Assembly: GCF_021155765.1 (NCBI RefSeq)
Contig: NC_060114.1
Coordinates: 18,148,501 to 18,212,500, forward strand
Origin: Diprion similis
Lineage: Eukaryota; Arthropoda; Insecta; Hymenoptera; Diprionidae
Direction: 5' to 3'
Length of the DNA stretch: 64,000 nucleotides
Both the position numbers and the translations under genes were made by a program. Below the pieces are notes generated by a model. It did no database searches. It saw only the letters and a list, made by a program, of their open reading frames with translations, and was not told where the DNA came from. Positions 35,301 to 47,394 of this stretch are shown piece after piece (within the stretch, counting starts at the first letter, position 1; every line of letters starts with the position of its first letter).

Positions 35301-36696
35301 ATCTGCAATTACCTTAGCACTGAAATTGAATCGAATTGCAAATGATTGATCATCGGTACGTGGATATAAAAAAACGTGGATATACCCTTATTCGAGTCTG
35401 TTGACATGCAATGAGCACGGGGAAAGCCCGATGATCGCGCGTTACTCATATGTACATTTCAAGACTGCATGCGGGTGTCGACCTGACTAGATATACCTAC
35501 ACAAACACCCTATCGATATTTTTAGAATTATTTGTAGCACGCGTCCGATCTAGGTGTAGGTACTACACGTCCTTCCCAGACAGCGTGGCGCTAGCTAAAA
35601 CTCGATCGGCCTTTCCGTTGAATCCATTCTTTGGTGTACGTGTAATGACAGAACACTTCTACACCTTGAGTTGTCGGGGTAGAGTGTATCTTGGTATAGG
35701 TGAAATACTCTCAGCATTGGCACGCATCCCGCTCGTGGACGCTGGCCTTTCTAATTCCGAAACACCGATCCCACGTCTCAAGGAATCTGGGAGAGAAAAA
35801 CTTCATCAAGATCACTCCAGAGTTATGTCACGCAGATACGAAAGATGGAGATTTCAAATGAAAAATGAGGGGAAATGATAAGTGGGGTAAAATGGCAAGG
35901 AAAAGAAAGATAAGTACATAAAGGACGTTTTGTACCAAGGAGTAGGGAGGTAACCTAGAGGGACGTTGTGTCACCATTGTTGCGAGCGATAGCAAATTCT
36001 ACCGCATTCAAGCATACGCGCGGGTACAGCCTACAGAACTTTGTTTACTATGTATTTCGTGTGCCGTTATAGCTATTTTATAGAACTATTTGGCTATGCT
36101 CGAGATTAAGGCGAATGAACTTTGCTATAGGTTAGATGTAATGTGTGCCCAAAGGTGCAGGATTACCGCAGAGGATCAGCTACACAATGGCCATACCCTT
36201 CTAGGTACATTCGTGTATTCATTGACATATGAATAACCGAATACGATGTACGCAGGGATCAAAAACTGACCTAAAATACTCCCGAAGAACATTTTGGACA
36301 TTTTTCCAACAATTCATCACCCGGATATGTAGTAAACTGAACATTATCGTTGTTACGTCTATGAACGCAATATGAGGAAATAGGTAGGAACGGATGATGT
36401 TTTCAATATCGAGGTGTGAAAACGACCTAATTACTTTATTCTAACTCGATCCCACGACTCACCGCATAAATGAATTCGGCACCAACAGGACTTACGCAGC
36501 GTAAGCCAGCTGTTGGCTGCTTATGAAAAGAAAAAGAAACGAAGTCACAAACACAGGCGCACGGGTTTGGAAGTATCGAGATATACGGAGGCACGTCGCT
36601 CGTATGAACACTAACCGAGCACGTGGCCTGCGAGTGTTCCATCCACCACTCGTTTCTCTACGGATTGAGTTGGGCGTTGCGTCGTTTGTTGGGGGG
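23320..36696. other. About 13 kb with no recognised gene
   Basis: The left end probably contains the ALAS promoter. The rest is AT-rich and non-coding by inspection. An (AAAT)n microsatellite is at 24600-24622. A GC-richer patch lies at about 31230-31480. A perfect CRE palindrome TGACGTCA occurs at 27455-27462 just before a donor-like CCAG|GTGAGTG, and another at 29001-29008. The longest ATG-initiated open frame is 35450-35878 (142 codons) with no family I recognise. I found no tRNA by B-box search. Confidence 0.45.
24600..24622 (+). repeat. (AAAT)n microsatellite
   Basis: About six tetranucleotide repeats in intergenic DNA upstream of ALAS. Confidence 0.8.
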
Positions 36697-36733
36697 TATA
36701 AAAAGGAACGGAGAACGGCGCGAGCATTCAGAT
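36697..36733 (+). promoter_or_regulatory. TATA box and initiator of the MDR gene
   Basis: TATAAAAA starts at 36697. An initiator-like TTCAGAT (36727-36733) puts the likely start A at 36730, about 33 bases downstream of the TATA box, which is the expected spacing. A leader of about 310 bases then leads to the ATG at 37044. Confidence 0.7.
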
Positions 36734-37043
36734 ATTCCATGTAACGTACCGCGAGAGGTGTGATACGCTTCGTGTAAAGTGATCCAAGTTTTCACGAATT
36801 TTCCGCAAGACTACAAATAATTCTTGCTCTTTCAAATCTGTGAGAAACCACGCACCGCACATCGCATAATATTTCTCGTTTTTCAAACGGTTGTTATTAC
36901 CGTGTAACACGGAAGGGACGCCGTCCTTTTCGCTGTCTATCGTATAGTTTTATTGTCTATACGCTGCCGCGTTTATCGTCTATTGTCGGCTAAATCGAGG
37001 ACTGAAGAGTGGCTTTTGTTTTTCTTCATCTTCTTCTACGAAA

Positions 37044-39252
37044 ATGCCTGTCGAACTTGTTCCCGTTACTCCATTGGCTCACTGCGCCGCCCGCGAACCT
37101 CTTAGGTATGTTTTCGTATTTCGAATTATCCTCCACTTCATTTTAAACACATCGCAAGTTTGAGAAATTGCAAAAGTGTTCATCATTTTCTTCGGAATTC
37201 TTAGTATTTTTAGCTTTACGTATCATCAGTCTAATCCACTAAAGTATAAGGACGCTACTCTCTAGCTGTTTATGCCTCGGGTTTCGAAACGTTCGAATCG
37301 TGGTTGAGTAGCGTCACCGAATAGTTTTCGAATGTTTGAATTATGGAACGTCATTATATAGCTTTCTCCGGCGACTGTAATCTCCATGAATCGTTAATTT
37401 ATACTTCCTCCAAAAAATAATACTTGCCGCACCGTCACTCGCAACTAATAATGAAACGAGTGACGTATGAGAGAGAAATTAACGGAAACCTCTCCAAATA
37501 ATCGAGTTTCGAACAAAGTCCGCAAATATTCCAAAATATTTTTTACCACGTTCGATCATTTAAATTTGATATTTTATGCGTTTTAGATTTTGTTATTTTC
37601 TTTACGAATTGATTCCTCAAACGGTATATTCATGTGAGATTTCTCCAAAACCTTGCTATAAAAAGAAAAACAGTAAAATCTAACAATGGCCTTAATTCTG
37701 AATCAACATTATCTCCTTTTTTTTAACAGGGAACCGCAACCTCGCAAGATGAATAAACTGTGCCGCCAAGTTTCAATTGAAAGTCCTGGACTAGCAGGTC
37801 GAGACTGCGTCTTCAGCTTTGACATCCCAGTCCCAGATGTTCCTGCGAATGGTGCTAGAATTCGGGTGGTTTGCGCAGGCGCATGTTACCGGCCTCGTCG
37901 TTCTCCAAGCCAGACAAGTCTGACGTCGGTATCGAGTACTGGAAGCCTGCTATCGCAGGATGTTTCACAGGAGGGTGACTTACCAGTGAGTCTTCCGCAC
38001 TACGGAGTCAGAGACGCAGCTCTTTTCCCTGGTTATGAAGTCGCTGGAACCATAGAGTCCCTGGGTAGCGAAATAAAGGAAAACTGCGGCTACGCAGTTG
38101 GAGACAGAGTTGTTCTTTACCCGTACGACGGAGTTCCCAACGGCTATGCAGAGTATATGGTCGTCCACGACTTGAAGTATCTCATCAAAATACCTGACAG
38201 CATGGAACTCAGTGTTGCTGCTATGCTGCCCACCGGTGCTCTTCTGGCGATGAACACTGTTTTCGCCGCTCACGAACATGTCCAAGCTCTGCTCGCCGAG
38301 AGGGGTGACAACAGCGTCTGCAAGATCCTCATAGTTGGAACTGGTGGACTCGCCCTTTGGGCAATGAGAATCGCAGCTTATCACTTCAGCAATATGAAGA
38401 ACAGAGTTACCATCACCATCGCCTCTCTTAAGGATGACGGACTCATGATGGCTAAGGAATTCAAACGGTTGGTTTAACCACTAATTTTTTAAACTCATTG
38501 AATGTATTACCTTATCTTTATCATGATGTTCAGGTTATTATCAGCTCAAATTTCACTACCGTTTTAGATGTTATCGCTCAGTTTTATCATGACTGATTTT
38601 AACGAACCTTCGCAATCGTGATGAAATTTTATTACATTTTCGAGTGGCTTGAAGGATTTTTTAATCACCTTTTGCTTAAAATTTCACGGAACAATTTATT
38701 CTTGGATTTTTAGAACAGATATCACTGCTGAAATGAACAGATTCAATCTTGCTACTTGAAATGAAAACATGTACACTAAATACAAGCTCTGAATGACGCT
38801 TGACTAACCGTTATCTTATTTTTATCAACCGCAGTGTGAACGTTGTTCAATGGAACGAAGATTTGTACGAGAAACAGTTGATAGAACGGACAATGGATGC
38901 GTGTCAGGGTCTTGTCGACGTTGTAATAGACTTTGGAACAACATCACGAAGCCTTCACCGCAGTCTGCAATGTCTTGGGAAGGGTGGCGTAGTCTTCGTC
39001 ATTCGAGAAGTGGCTGATCGTCTTTTGCCCAAGTTCAGCAGACGTGCAGAGGAACGACAGCAAAGCATCAAGCCAGTTGATCCCGGTTCCTTGCAACAGC
39101 TGGAAGAACTTGTACAGTTGGTAGCTTCGGGAGAAATCGAACCTCCTCCACACACGGTTTACCCTGCTGAAGAAGCCCTTGATGTTGTACAGAAGCTGTG
39201 TCATTCCGAGATACAGGGAAGGGCGATTCTCCGTTTTTATCCGACAGATTAA
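37044..39252 (+). CDS. MDR-family (alcohol dehydrogenase/quinone oxidoreductase-like) protein lacking zinc ligands
   Basis: Medium-chain dehydrogenase/reductase fold, 405 residues. Exons: 37044-37105, 37730-38467, 38835-39252 (junctions CTTAG|GTATG, TTTAACAG|GGA, AAACG|GTTGG, CCGCAG|TGTG), phases consistent. The GroES-like domain runs about 45-180, interrupted by a Ser/Thr-rich insert at 76-105. The Rossmann domain begins about 218 with VGTGGLA (223-229). In zinc ADHs the ligand motif is GHE; here it is PGYEVAG (Tyr 123), and the usual CxxC structural zinc lobe is absent. The protein is therefore unlikely to be a zinc alcohol dehydrogenase; an NADPH-dependent reductase or a non-catalytic role is possible. 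Substrate unknown. The second exon contains ATG in MNKLCRQ, which could be an alternative start, but the TATA promoter supports the upstream one. Confidence 0.85.
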
Positions 39253-41645
39253 GGGGATGTCGATGATACGCCCTGGAGAGAAATCTTCATGATTTGTTTA
39301 ACCGATCAAGTCTCTCACGTTTAAATGAGGAGAAATTTTAAATCGTTCCTATGCGGCTAGTTTGGAGAAAAATGTTTTGTCGTTGCGTTATGAAGAAACG
39401 CATTTATTTGCTTTACGCAATTCATTTCATCACCATTTTTTTATTTTTTTTTATTTTTTAGAAAACTGTACAGTTTTCCTCGAGCATCTAGTAATTGACA
39501 TTAAGCAATTATAGCCATGAATAATTTATCTCGTTTCATTTTAGATCGCAGTATTTTTATAATTCTGTTCAATTCAGATATTCTAAGTATGCTCTTTACG
39601 GTCATGATATTTATGGCTTATCATGCGCGATAGATTTATTTTTTTGTACCTTGAATAAGACTGTTTTATTAATTTAAGATTACTTATTTTTTTTTTTTTG
39701 TCAATTTATAATTGTATTTTTAAGAAATCCTGACGACTTAGTATTTAAGGAAATGTATTAGTATTTACTGTCTGTGTTACTGTAACAATTTAAGTAAATA
39801 TTATATGCCGATAAGTGATAGTATGATATAGTAAATGTTTTTTTTTAAATAACTTATGATCTTATTGCTTCATTTCACCATTATTTCAACTCCTCCACTT
39901 CACTGTCATTTAATCAATCATGCATCCTTGTGCCAAGTACAGCACAGTAAGAACATTCTACAGTCTCAATTCTTGAAAAACAAGTTTTTCTTACCCTCAA
40001 ATCAAGAGGGCGCAGCGATATTTATTTGAAAGTATAATTTTTATTCACATGGTAATTCATTTAAATTCGTTTATCTTAAAATTTGTAGAATAACACATCA
40101 ACTGAATTGTATGTGCGTGTGTATACAATATATATACATAACACACACACATATATTATATATATATATATACATATATATATGTATAGCATAATAAGGT
40201 GTATACAATAAATCCAAATGTATACATTCGTCATTTGCGTTAAACGCACAAGAATAATTCTCACAATTCAATCATGGATCGAATGTAATAACGATAATAA
40301 AATAGTTTGTTACATTGAGGTCTTAAAATCTGGAGTAATGTGTAAATGGCACGAGTCAAAATATACAACTAATAATCTACAATGTATTACTGTTTATCTT
40401 ATTATTAATTATAAATGTATAGTTTATCGAATTATTGTTGGCTGATATATACATATAATATGTATAAACATATAAATATTTATATATTAATACAGAGTGA
40501 TCCGAATAATTCAAGGACCATCCTCTGATTTATGCACTTCGGTATATGTATAGTCTGTGTAGATTTTGCAAAATAAACTGCAATACAGAATATCTATGAC
40601 GTTCAAATGGATTACTGTACTCCCTAATTTTATTATAAACCTGCATCGTTCCTGTAAACTGTTCAGCTTGCGCATAATATTTACATTCTGTAATCTCTGT
40701 ACGTCATACGAAGCTGTTTCCTGGGCAAATTTTTATTATCTATTTTCAAAGATAAAGATAATGTTGCTTACAAATTAAGTTTCTTCAAATAAAACATAAG
40801 ATAGCATTATCATTTCTACCAATATAATATCTTTCGTTATTTTAATCTTTTTTTTACCACGCTTAAGACAAGATTTGTGGTTTCTTTCAATGAAAATAAT
40901 ATTCTCTTTTCTCTTTCCAAAGGCCATCAATTGTCTTTCGATAAAAGTATGAAACAAAAAAACAATATACTGATTAATCTTTCTCATATAATACTTATTG
41001 AACCGTAGAGCAACAACTTTGCATCCGATAAAAGTGTTAGGCATTATGTAATACAAATAGCTTTCAGTTCAAAGGATCATCGATCATATCATTAGAACCC
41101 TGTACGTATTGTTCTACGTATTATTGTACAATCTTAATCACTGAGTTCATTAAGTAACTCCAGATTGGCAGGAAAAAGAAAAATCTTTCATAGAATATGA
41201 TTGATAGTGAGGTAAATCCCTACATAAGTATAAAGTTCACAATGCCAACATCAGGTAAAAATTTGAAACTCAATTAGCGTAATGTTAAATTCTTCAAACA
41301 TCTGCAAAAGTGATAACTTAACCAACTATTAATGTACTATACGGTAGTATTTGACTAGGCATTGAGAAGCCGATATAAAGATCATGAAAGTGAAAAACTA
41401 TAGGTAAACTATTATACAAACATAACAGGTTCATTTGTAGATATAAAATTTCTTAAGCACATTTAAAGAAAACTGCAATAGTCGCAGTCTTTTATTGCTG
41501 TTTTTTATGAGGCAACGATAATCGGCGTGCTTGTAAACATATATTATTTATAATATATAAATGTGTGTAAATAAATTGTTGTTTCTTCTCATAGCAGTGA
41601 AATTTTTTCTATTTATTACCTCGTTTTTCCCACGAGCATTATCAA
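39253..41645. other. Spacer between convergent MDR and DNMBP-like genes
   Basis: The two flanking genes converge here, so it should hold both 3' UTRs. It is very AT-rich, with a CA/TA-rich patch at about 40115-40185. A minus-strand AATAAA at 41612-41617 lies about 30 bases after the DNMBP-like stop codon. No gene recognised. Confidence 0.55.
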
Positions 41646-44600
41646 TCATGCCAATGCCTCAGGGGGGCCGAGATAATTCTTAGGAACATAACCAGAAGCT
41701 CCAGAGCGATCTTGAACCAACCACCACTCATCGTTTTTCTTTTCATCACAAGGCCGCAAGAGTCTTAACGCCTGGCCCTTTTTTATAGGTAAAGTGCCCT
41801 GCATTGCGCCGTCAAAATTGTAGAGCGCGTAATAAAACTGCAAAATGATAAAGAAACTTGGAATTACTCTCTCAAGTATAGACACCCAATATTGGTAATG
41901 AAAATCTGGCGCTGTGACATCTGGTGGCAAAAATATGTATGGAATAAAGAAAAAGTCTCACAGCTTCCACAATATTCTCTGTACTCTTCTCTTTACATAA
42001 TTAATTCAAAACCATCCCAATTTTCGGCGCCATATTAATTAGCCACAGCCTCACATTCATTCCCAATACATAATTCAGCTCTGTCTGACACAACGGTATA
42101 CGTACAACGTCATTTAGGTTTTGGTAATGTTGCGGGACACTGGTACTGCCAGTTGTAGTATCGTTTTGAGAATCGTCAACAGCGTCATCCAGGTTTTGAT
42201 AAAATTGCGACTGTATTTCCGCTATCGAAGAAGTTTTACTTTCTTTCTCTGGCGAGTCCATGCAGATGAGGTCCGGTGACTCTGTGCGAATGACTTCCGA
42301 CGAGTCCAAGGATATGGAGTCCGCTATTGTGTCTGGACTCATTGATGCTCTATTTCCATTCATACTGTTGACGCATGACATGCGGTGCAGCACCTCTAAG
42401 TTTTGGCTCGGTAGAAAACCTTTGAGTGCTCCGTTGTCGACAAACCATCTTGTCGAATCTCCCATTGGATCCTGGTTCTTAATTACAGCCACTATGGTGC
42501 CTCGTTTCGCTCCCATGTCCAAGGAAGACGTGCTTACCACGTTTTCTTTGACTACGTACAGTCTGTCCGTAGGATATTTGCTTCGTAAGAGATTTCTTTG
42601 CCTCTCGCTTTGTTCGTTCCATGCCACCTGGCTCTCCTCTATCCGGGGATTTGAGCCGGCAAAACCGAACCGAGTTATTTGATTCCAGAGTAAATTGTGA
42701 CTGACTAAAAATGACTCGAGAATATCCTGAGCCGTTATTTGAGTTGCCGTCTGTAATTTAAAAAATTAAAGAAAAAAATATTCATCAAACTCAGGGAAGT
42801 TTTCACATTTCTAAACATTTTAACTCACCTCTGATAACGCTAAATATCGTTTGGTAACTTGTCCACTAAGGAGTTTTCTGGAGTTGGTAAAGGCACCGAA
42901 ACAACTGACCAGTATTTTAGTTGATACCTTGATCAAGGTCGGAAGTTCCTCTAGCAATTGTTCGTTGAGTGCCTCGTAGTTGCTTTTTGCGCGAAGTAGT
43001 TCGTCCTGAAACTGCAATAAGTCTGTACAGAAATGTTATTATCAATTTGTTACTGATTGTGAGAAAATATATCAGGGAATAATTACAATCTTGTTATCTC
43101 TATTCTTTTCGTTCTTGGAAACTGCGACATCATAATCCAGAAGTTTGTCGTATCTTTTTTCAATAAGTAACGCTGGGCCTTGGAGTAAGTTGATCAAGTG
43201 GTTGAGAGGAGTCGAGACTCTTCTTTCCAGGCAAGATTTCAGCTCTTGTAAATAGGTCGACCATATAATAGAGCGAGTTTCGTTAAATTTCCTGACCTCA
43301 TTGTTAGACGTTCCTTGGTAATACTGATTTATCAAATCCGATATCAATTGACCGCTGACTGCTTCTTCGCCTAAGTAAACAATGCACTGCTCAACATCCC
43401 TGGCCAATTGCCAGGTTGATTTTTCAAGGGATTTAAACTGTCTTTCGTACTCATCAAAGTCAGTATCAAGTGCTATGTTCGTCAAGCCCAACGATGCAGA
43501 AAGCTTTGCACTGAGTCTGGTCGACTTCTTCGCCACGGAGTGCATGTTCAATTTAGCCATTTTACGCATCAACGTATTCTCACCCTCGAAATACTTTGTC
43601 ACCAAGTCTTTGCGACGTTTATACTCGTTTATGTAGCTCGCAACGTTTGTCATGGCTCGCCAAGCTTCTTCTATTTCCGGTTTATCAGGATGATCGTCTT
43701 CTGTGCACTGATAAAGTTAGTATTTATTGAAAACAACTACAGGATTGAATTGAATTTATTAAATTATAATTTAATTATCGATAGTCATCATTTAATTTCC
43801 AACTTAAAGCAAATCCTCTACGTTCTGTAAGGTTTGATTCATCTTTTTCGCCATACGTTTTGGAAAAAAATTACTTCTTAGCACTCTAATAAAAAGTACA
43901 GGCCGAGACTCGTATGGATAAGGCTTTTTGACTCGTGTCGTAAATTTCGCGTCTCGTCCAAAAGCCTTATTCCTACTGGTTACGAAATGTACTATTAGAT
44001 TTCTTCTCTAATGGTATTGTGACTGAAATGTATAAGCAAATATTACTACCAGCTTCTTACCTTCACAAGTTCGTACAACATCAACGGATATTTTAATATT
44101 CTTTGTACAGGTTTTATCAGAATTGAACTCATGTCGAAGCAGGCTATCTGATGGCGCAATGTTTCGATACCCTTTTCAAACATCACCATAATTTCAGAGT
44201 TGTTCTCGTACTGTATTGAAAGAGAATTTGAATTACGCCCACGTGAAATTCATCACTTATCTTAGATTTGAAGAGTTTTGAAAACGTTAATTAATTCCAT
44301 CCTTTTATTCGTCAAGCACGAATCTACACTTAGAAGTAAAAATCAAGTTGTAAACATACTTTTTTCAATAGAGCCAACGCAGCCTCGTGATTGCTGCAGT
44401 ATTTGACGTAGACGACCTGCAGTTTATCAGACATTTTTGAAAAGCAGGGTCCAATGGTCTGGTATTCCTCGTCGCAGCCTTTCATAGCCGACAGCATCTT
44501 GTCCAATAGATCCTCGGCGATTTTAATCACATCCAGCATGTTTCCGAACAAAGTGGTAACATCTATACCCCGGGATTCGAGTATGCTTGGATTATACAGA

Positions 44601-47206
44601 TTAAACGTTTCGTAAGTCAACTTCAAATCTCTAACATACTCCTTCTCCGTTATCACCAGCTCGGTTATAACATTTTGTCGATGATCGGCTCTCTTCTGTT
44701 TGGCTTTAATTCTGCTCTCAGCTTCCGACTCCTCTACGTCCTCGACAGTTTCCTCTTGAGTTTCGACAGTCATAGTTTGTCGCTGTAGTGGGACTCGGCC
44801 CGGCGCTGGAGCCGGTGGTGCAGGTCTGTGAGGAAAGGAGAGCCTCTTGCTATCGAAACGATCTTCAAATTTCAATTCTTCTACCGCCTCCTCATTTCTC
44901 AGCACAACAAACTCGTCCGCAGAGTTTTCTTGCTCACTTTGAGAGTCGAAATTGGCGTTCAAATAGCTCCTCGGGCAAAGACCTACAACTCCATCCTCAT
45001 TTTTAACGCTGACCCAATCACAGTTTGCCATTTCTACGACCGTAACAAAATCACCTTCGTTAACACTCAAATCGCCGTCCATCTGGGCCTCGAATTTGTA
45101 TTCTACTTTAACAACGACTCCGGGTACCAGCGAATCTCCTGCTTTAGAAGCCGCCTCCAACTCCACTGCTGCTTCTTCATCTTCCGCAGATTTCGATGGC
45201 GATGGTTCTACACTGTTCGGACAGTCCACGATTATGTTAACGTAGGAGACAGGGAAGATGCCTTTCACATTGTCTATCGATCCCTCTGCCCATTCTGAAT
45301 CCTTATGCTTTATTAAGCGCACAACTTCTCCGGCTGTGAAGCTCAGTTCGTTGGGAAACTGAGCGTTAAATGGATATAGCGTTATCGCATACGGATCAAC
45401 GCCGAAAGGATTGAGATTGTTGTCGACAGGAACGTCATAGTCATCAATTTTCCCTTTCACCTTGTCATCGCTGTTTTTATCCTCAGCGGCGAACTCCGGA
45501 AATAGCTCGTAATAGCAAGGCGCAGGTTCTTCGTCGTAGTGCATGGCTGAGTCTTTGCCAAATTTTTTTTGAAGGAGAGGATCGAGTCTTGCGGCTGTCA
45601 TCGATTCCTGATCATCGATCGACTCGTCGCTCAGACCTTCTAGAAACTCGACAAATCCTTGAGGAAAAATACCGGTCCTACCATCTTCGGTTTCACCGCG
45701 ACACCATCCGTCCTCCAAGATTTCCGTTACTGTTACTATAGTGCCTTTAGTTAGATCCAACTCTTCGTCTAGCTGAGCTTCTAGATTTGCCGTTACTTTA
45801 GCCTTTCGTCGTGATATTTGTCTTCTCACTCCTTTCTGAAATTTGAAATGTTGATCTTGACACTTAACTATCAAAACGATTGTAGAGTACTTCAATGTTC
45901 TTCCTTTGGTGATATCTCTCAACTACACATCTTGTCGTATCCTCAATTACTCGATAAGATATCTCGAGAAAAAATTCACAGCATTAGATATTCTCCGCCA
46001 ATGATCGTTATCCACTCTAAGTAAATGCAATAAAAAAAATCTCTCATGGACAGATAACAACGCACTGAATTCTGTCGTGACGTAAAGTTAAGAATATTCT
46101 TTTAACACGGAGAAATTGTAACAGTCGTGTAGAGTTCCCTCAAGCATACAGTCAGTGAACTGCTTTGACTGTCTTTATGTGGCTTCTTTGAATATCTATT
46201 ACTACGGCTAATGTTCATCTATCTACTATCTACAATCTATCTATCTATCTATCCATCTATTTATCGACTAGAATCGTCCACTTGAAAATGATAAAAGTTC
46301 GGAATCTTAATCTCAATGTGTCAGTCAGTCTTTGGTCAAGCTGACCATCAAAGTTGGTGAGATTTTTCAAGTGGAGTTTCCTCAATACACTGGAATCTGA
46401 AGTTAAAAAAACTATAGATTTTACATGAGTGTAGCAACATTTTTGCATGATACATACGAACTGAATGAATATGAATTAAAAAAAACCTGTACAACTGATT
46501 CCAGATGATAATAAAATAACAGAAATAATGTAATACAACGGAGTTCTTGTTTGTGTATTAAAGTAAAAAAAAAAGGATAAAATTATCTACACAGATTATT
46601 ACACAAGTAAGAAAACAGTAACAACTATAGATTTCGAACCATGTATAAATCAAAAAGGAGATAAATTACCTTCTTGATTGTAAATTGGAATCAAAGTCTG
46701 ACAACAACGAGCTGTAGTGTTAACTTCGTACAAATGAGATCCTCTGTGAATTTATTTTTGCAACTCACCGAGGCTACACATTATATCCGCATGTATGAAT
46801 TTGGTACCTTAATCAGAGCGGTATCCAATTTCCAAGTATGAGTGGCAGGAAAAATTCCACTGTGTGAATCGGTGTATCCGGATATCCAGCCTTGTTCCGC
46901 TTCGTTCACCCCAACAATTATTTCCCCTGTTAAAGAGATGATGCATAAATATGGATCAGGATTCATCGTAAACCATTATTTTAATTAAATCAACTGTAGC
47001 GATAATGACTATTATTACCTTTTGAAAACGAAAGATCGCCAGGCTGTTCTCCTCGGAAGGCAGCGATGGATATGTACAAATTTTCGTTATCCTTGATATC
47101 CGGTATGTCAACTTTGTGCAAATAATTTGTTGGGAATTTCCCAGTGTTGTTGTGCGACTGACCGTAGCACCAAATCTTATCAACGACTGAAAGAACCTGT
47201 GCGATA

Positions 47207-47239
<33 letters not shown>

Positions 47240-47394
47240 TGCGGGTAAGAAACGTCAGGTTTTCTACATCGCTATCTTAACTTTAGTCGACTAATCCGTC
47301 TTACCAATAGATAATCTCCCTTCAACAAACTGAGTTCCCCGTCAACCGTCGTTAAAAAGTCTTGCAGAACCTTAGTCAATGTTCCTGGCTCCAT
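41646..47394 (-). CDS. DNMBP: Dynamin-binding-protein (Tuba)-like Rho GEF: SH3x5-DH-BAR-SH3x2
   Basis: Cytoplasmic scaffold and Cdc42-type GEF linking dynamin and actin regulators; animal Tuba family. Nine coding exons: 47394-47305, 47196-47019, 46926-46808, 45835-44360, 44210-44061, 43707-43087, 43011-42829, 42750-42106, 41837-41646, all in phase, 1217 residues. SH3-1 is about 6-64, SH3-2 71-126, SH3-3 141-193, SH3-4 278-331, SH3-5 370-425. A proline-rich stretch lies at about 466-478. The DH domain starts about 514 (ITELVITEKEYVRDL) and contains IKPVQRILKYPLMLYELVK. The BAR domain is about 700-935 (NEYKRRKDLVTKY, RYDKLLDYD, SNYEALNEQLLEELP). SH3-6 is 1001-1060 and SH3-7 1155-1213. An NPF endocytic motif lies about residue 271. 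The first SH3s lack the classic ALYDY, as in vertebrate Tuba. Intron 3 (45836-46807) is about 1 kb. Confidence 0.93.
46235..46260 (+). repeat. (ATCT)n microsatellite in DNMBP-like intron 3
   Basis: GATA-type tetranucleotide run with one interruption, in the intron between SH3-2 and SH3-3 coding exons. Confidence 0.8.
47208..47237 (-). repeat. Poly-T run serving as polypyrimidine tract of a splice acceptor
   Basis: Thirty T on the gene strand (A on the plus strand), ending ten bases before the acceptor of DNMBP-like exon 2 (CACAG|GTT, exon start 47196). An unusually long homopolymer for this role. Confidence 0.8.

Noticed and set aside
44828-45298. 156-codon plus-strand frame inside the DNMBP-like gene
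   Set aside because: Antisense to well-conserved SH3 domains; not coding.
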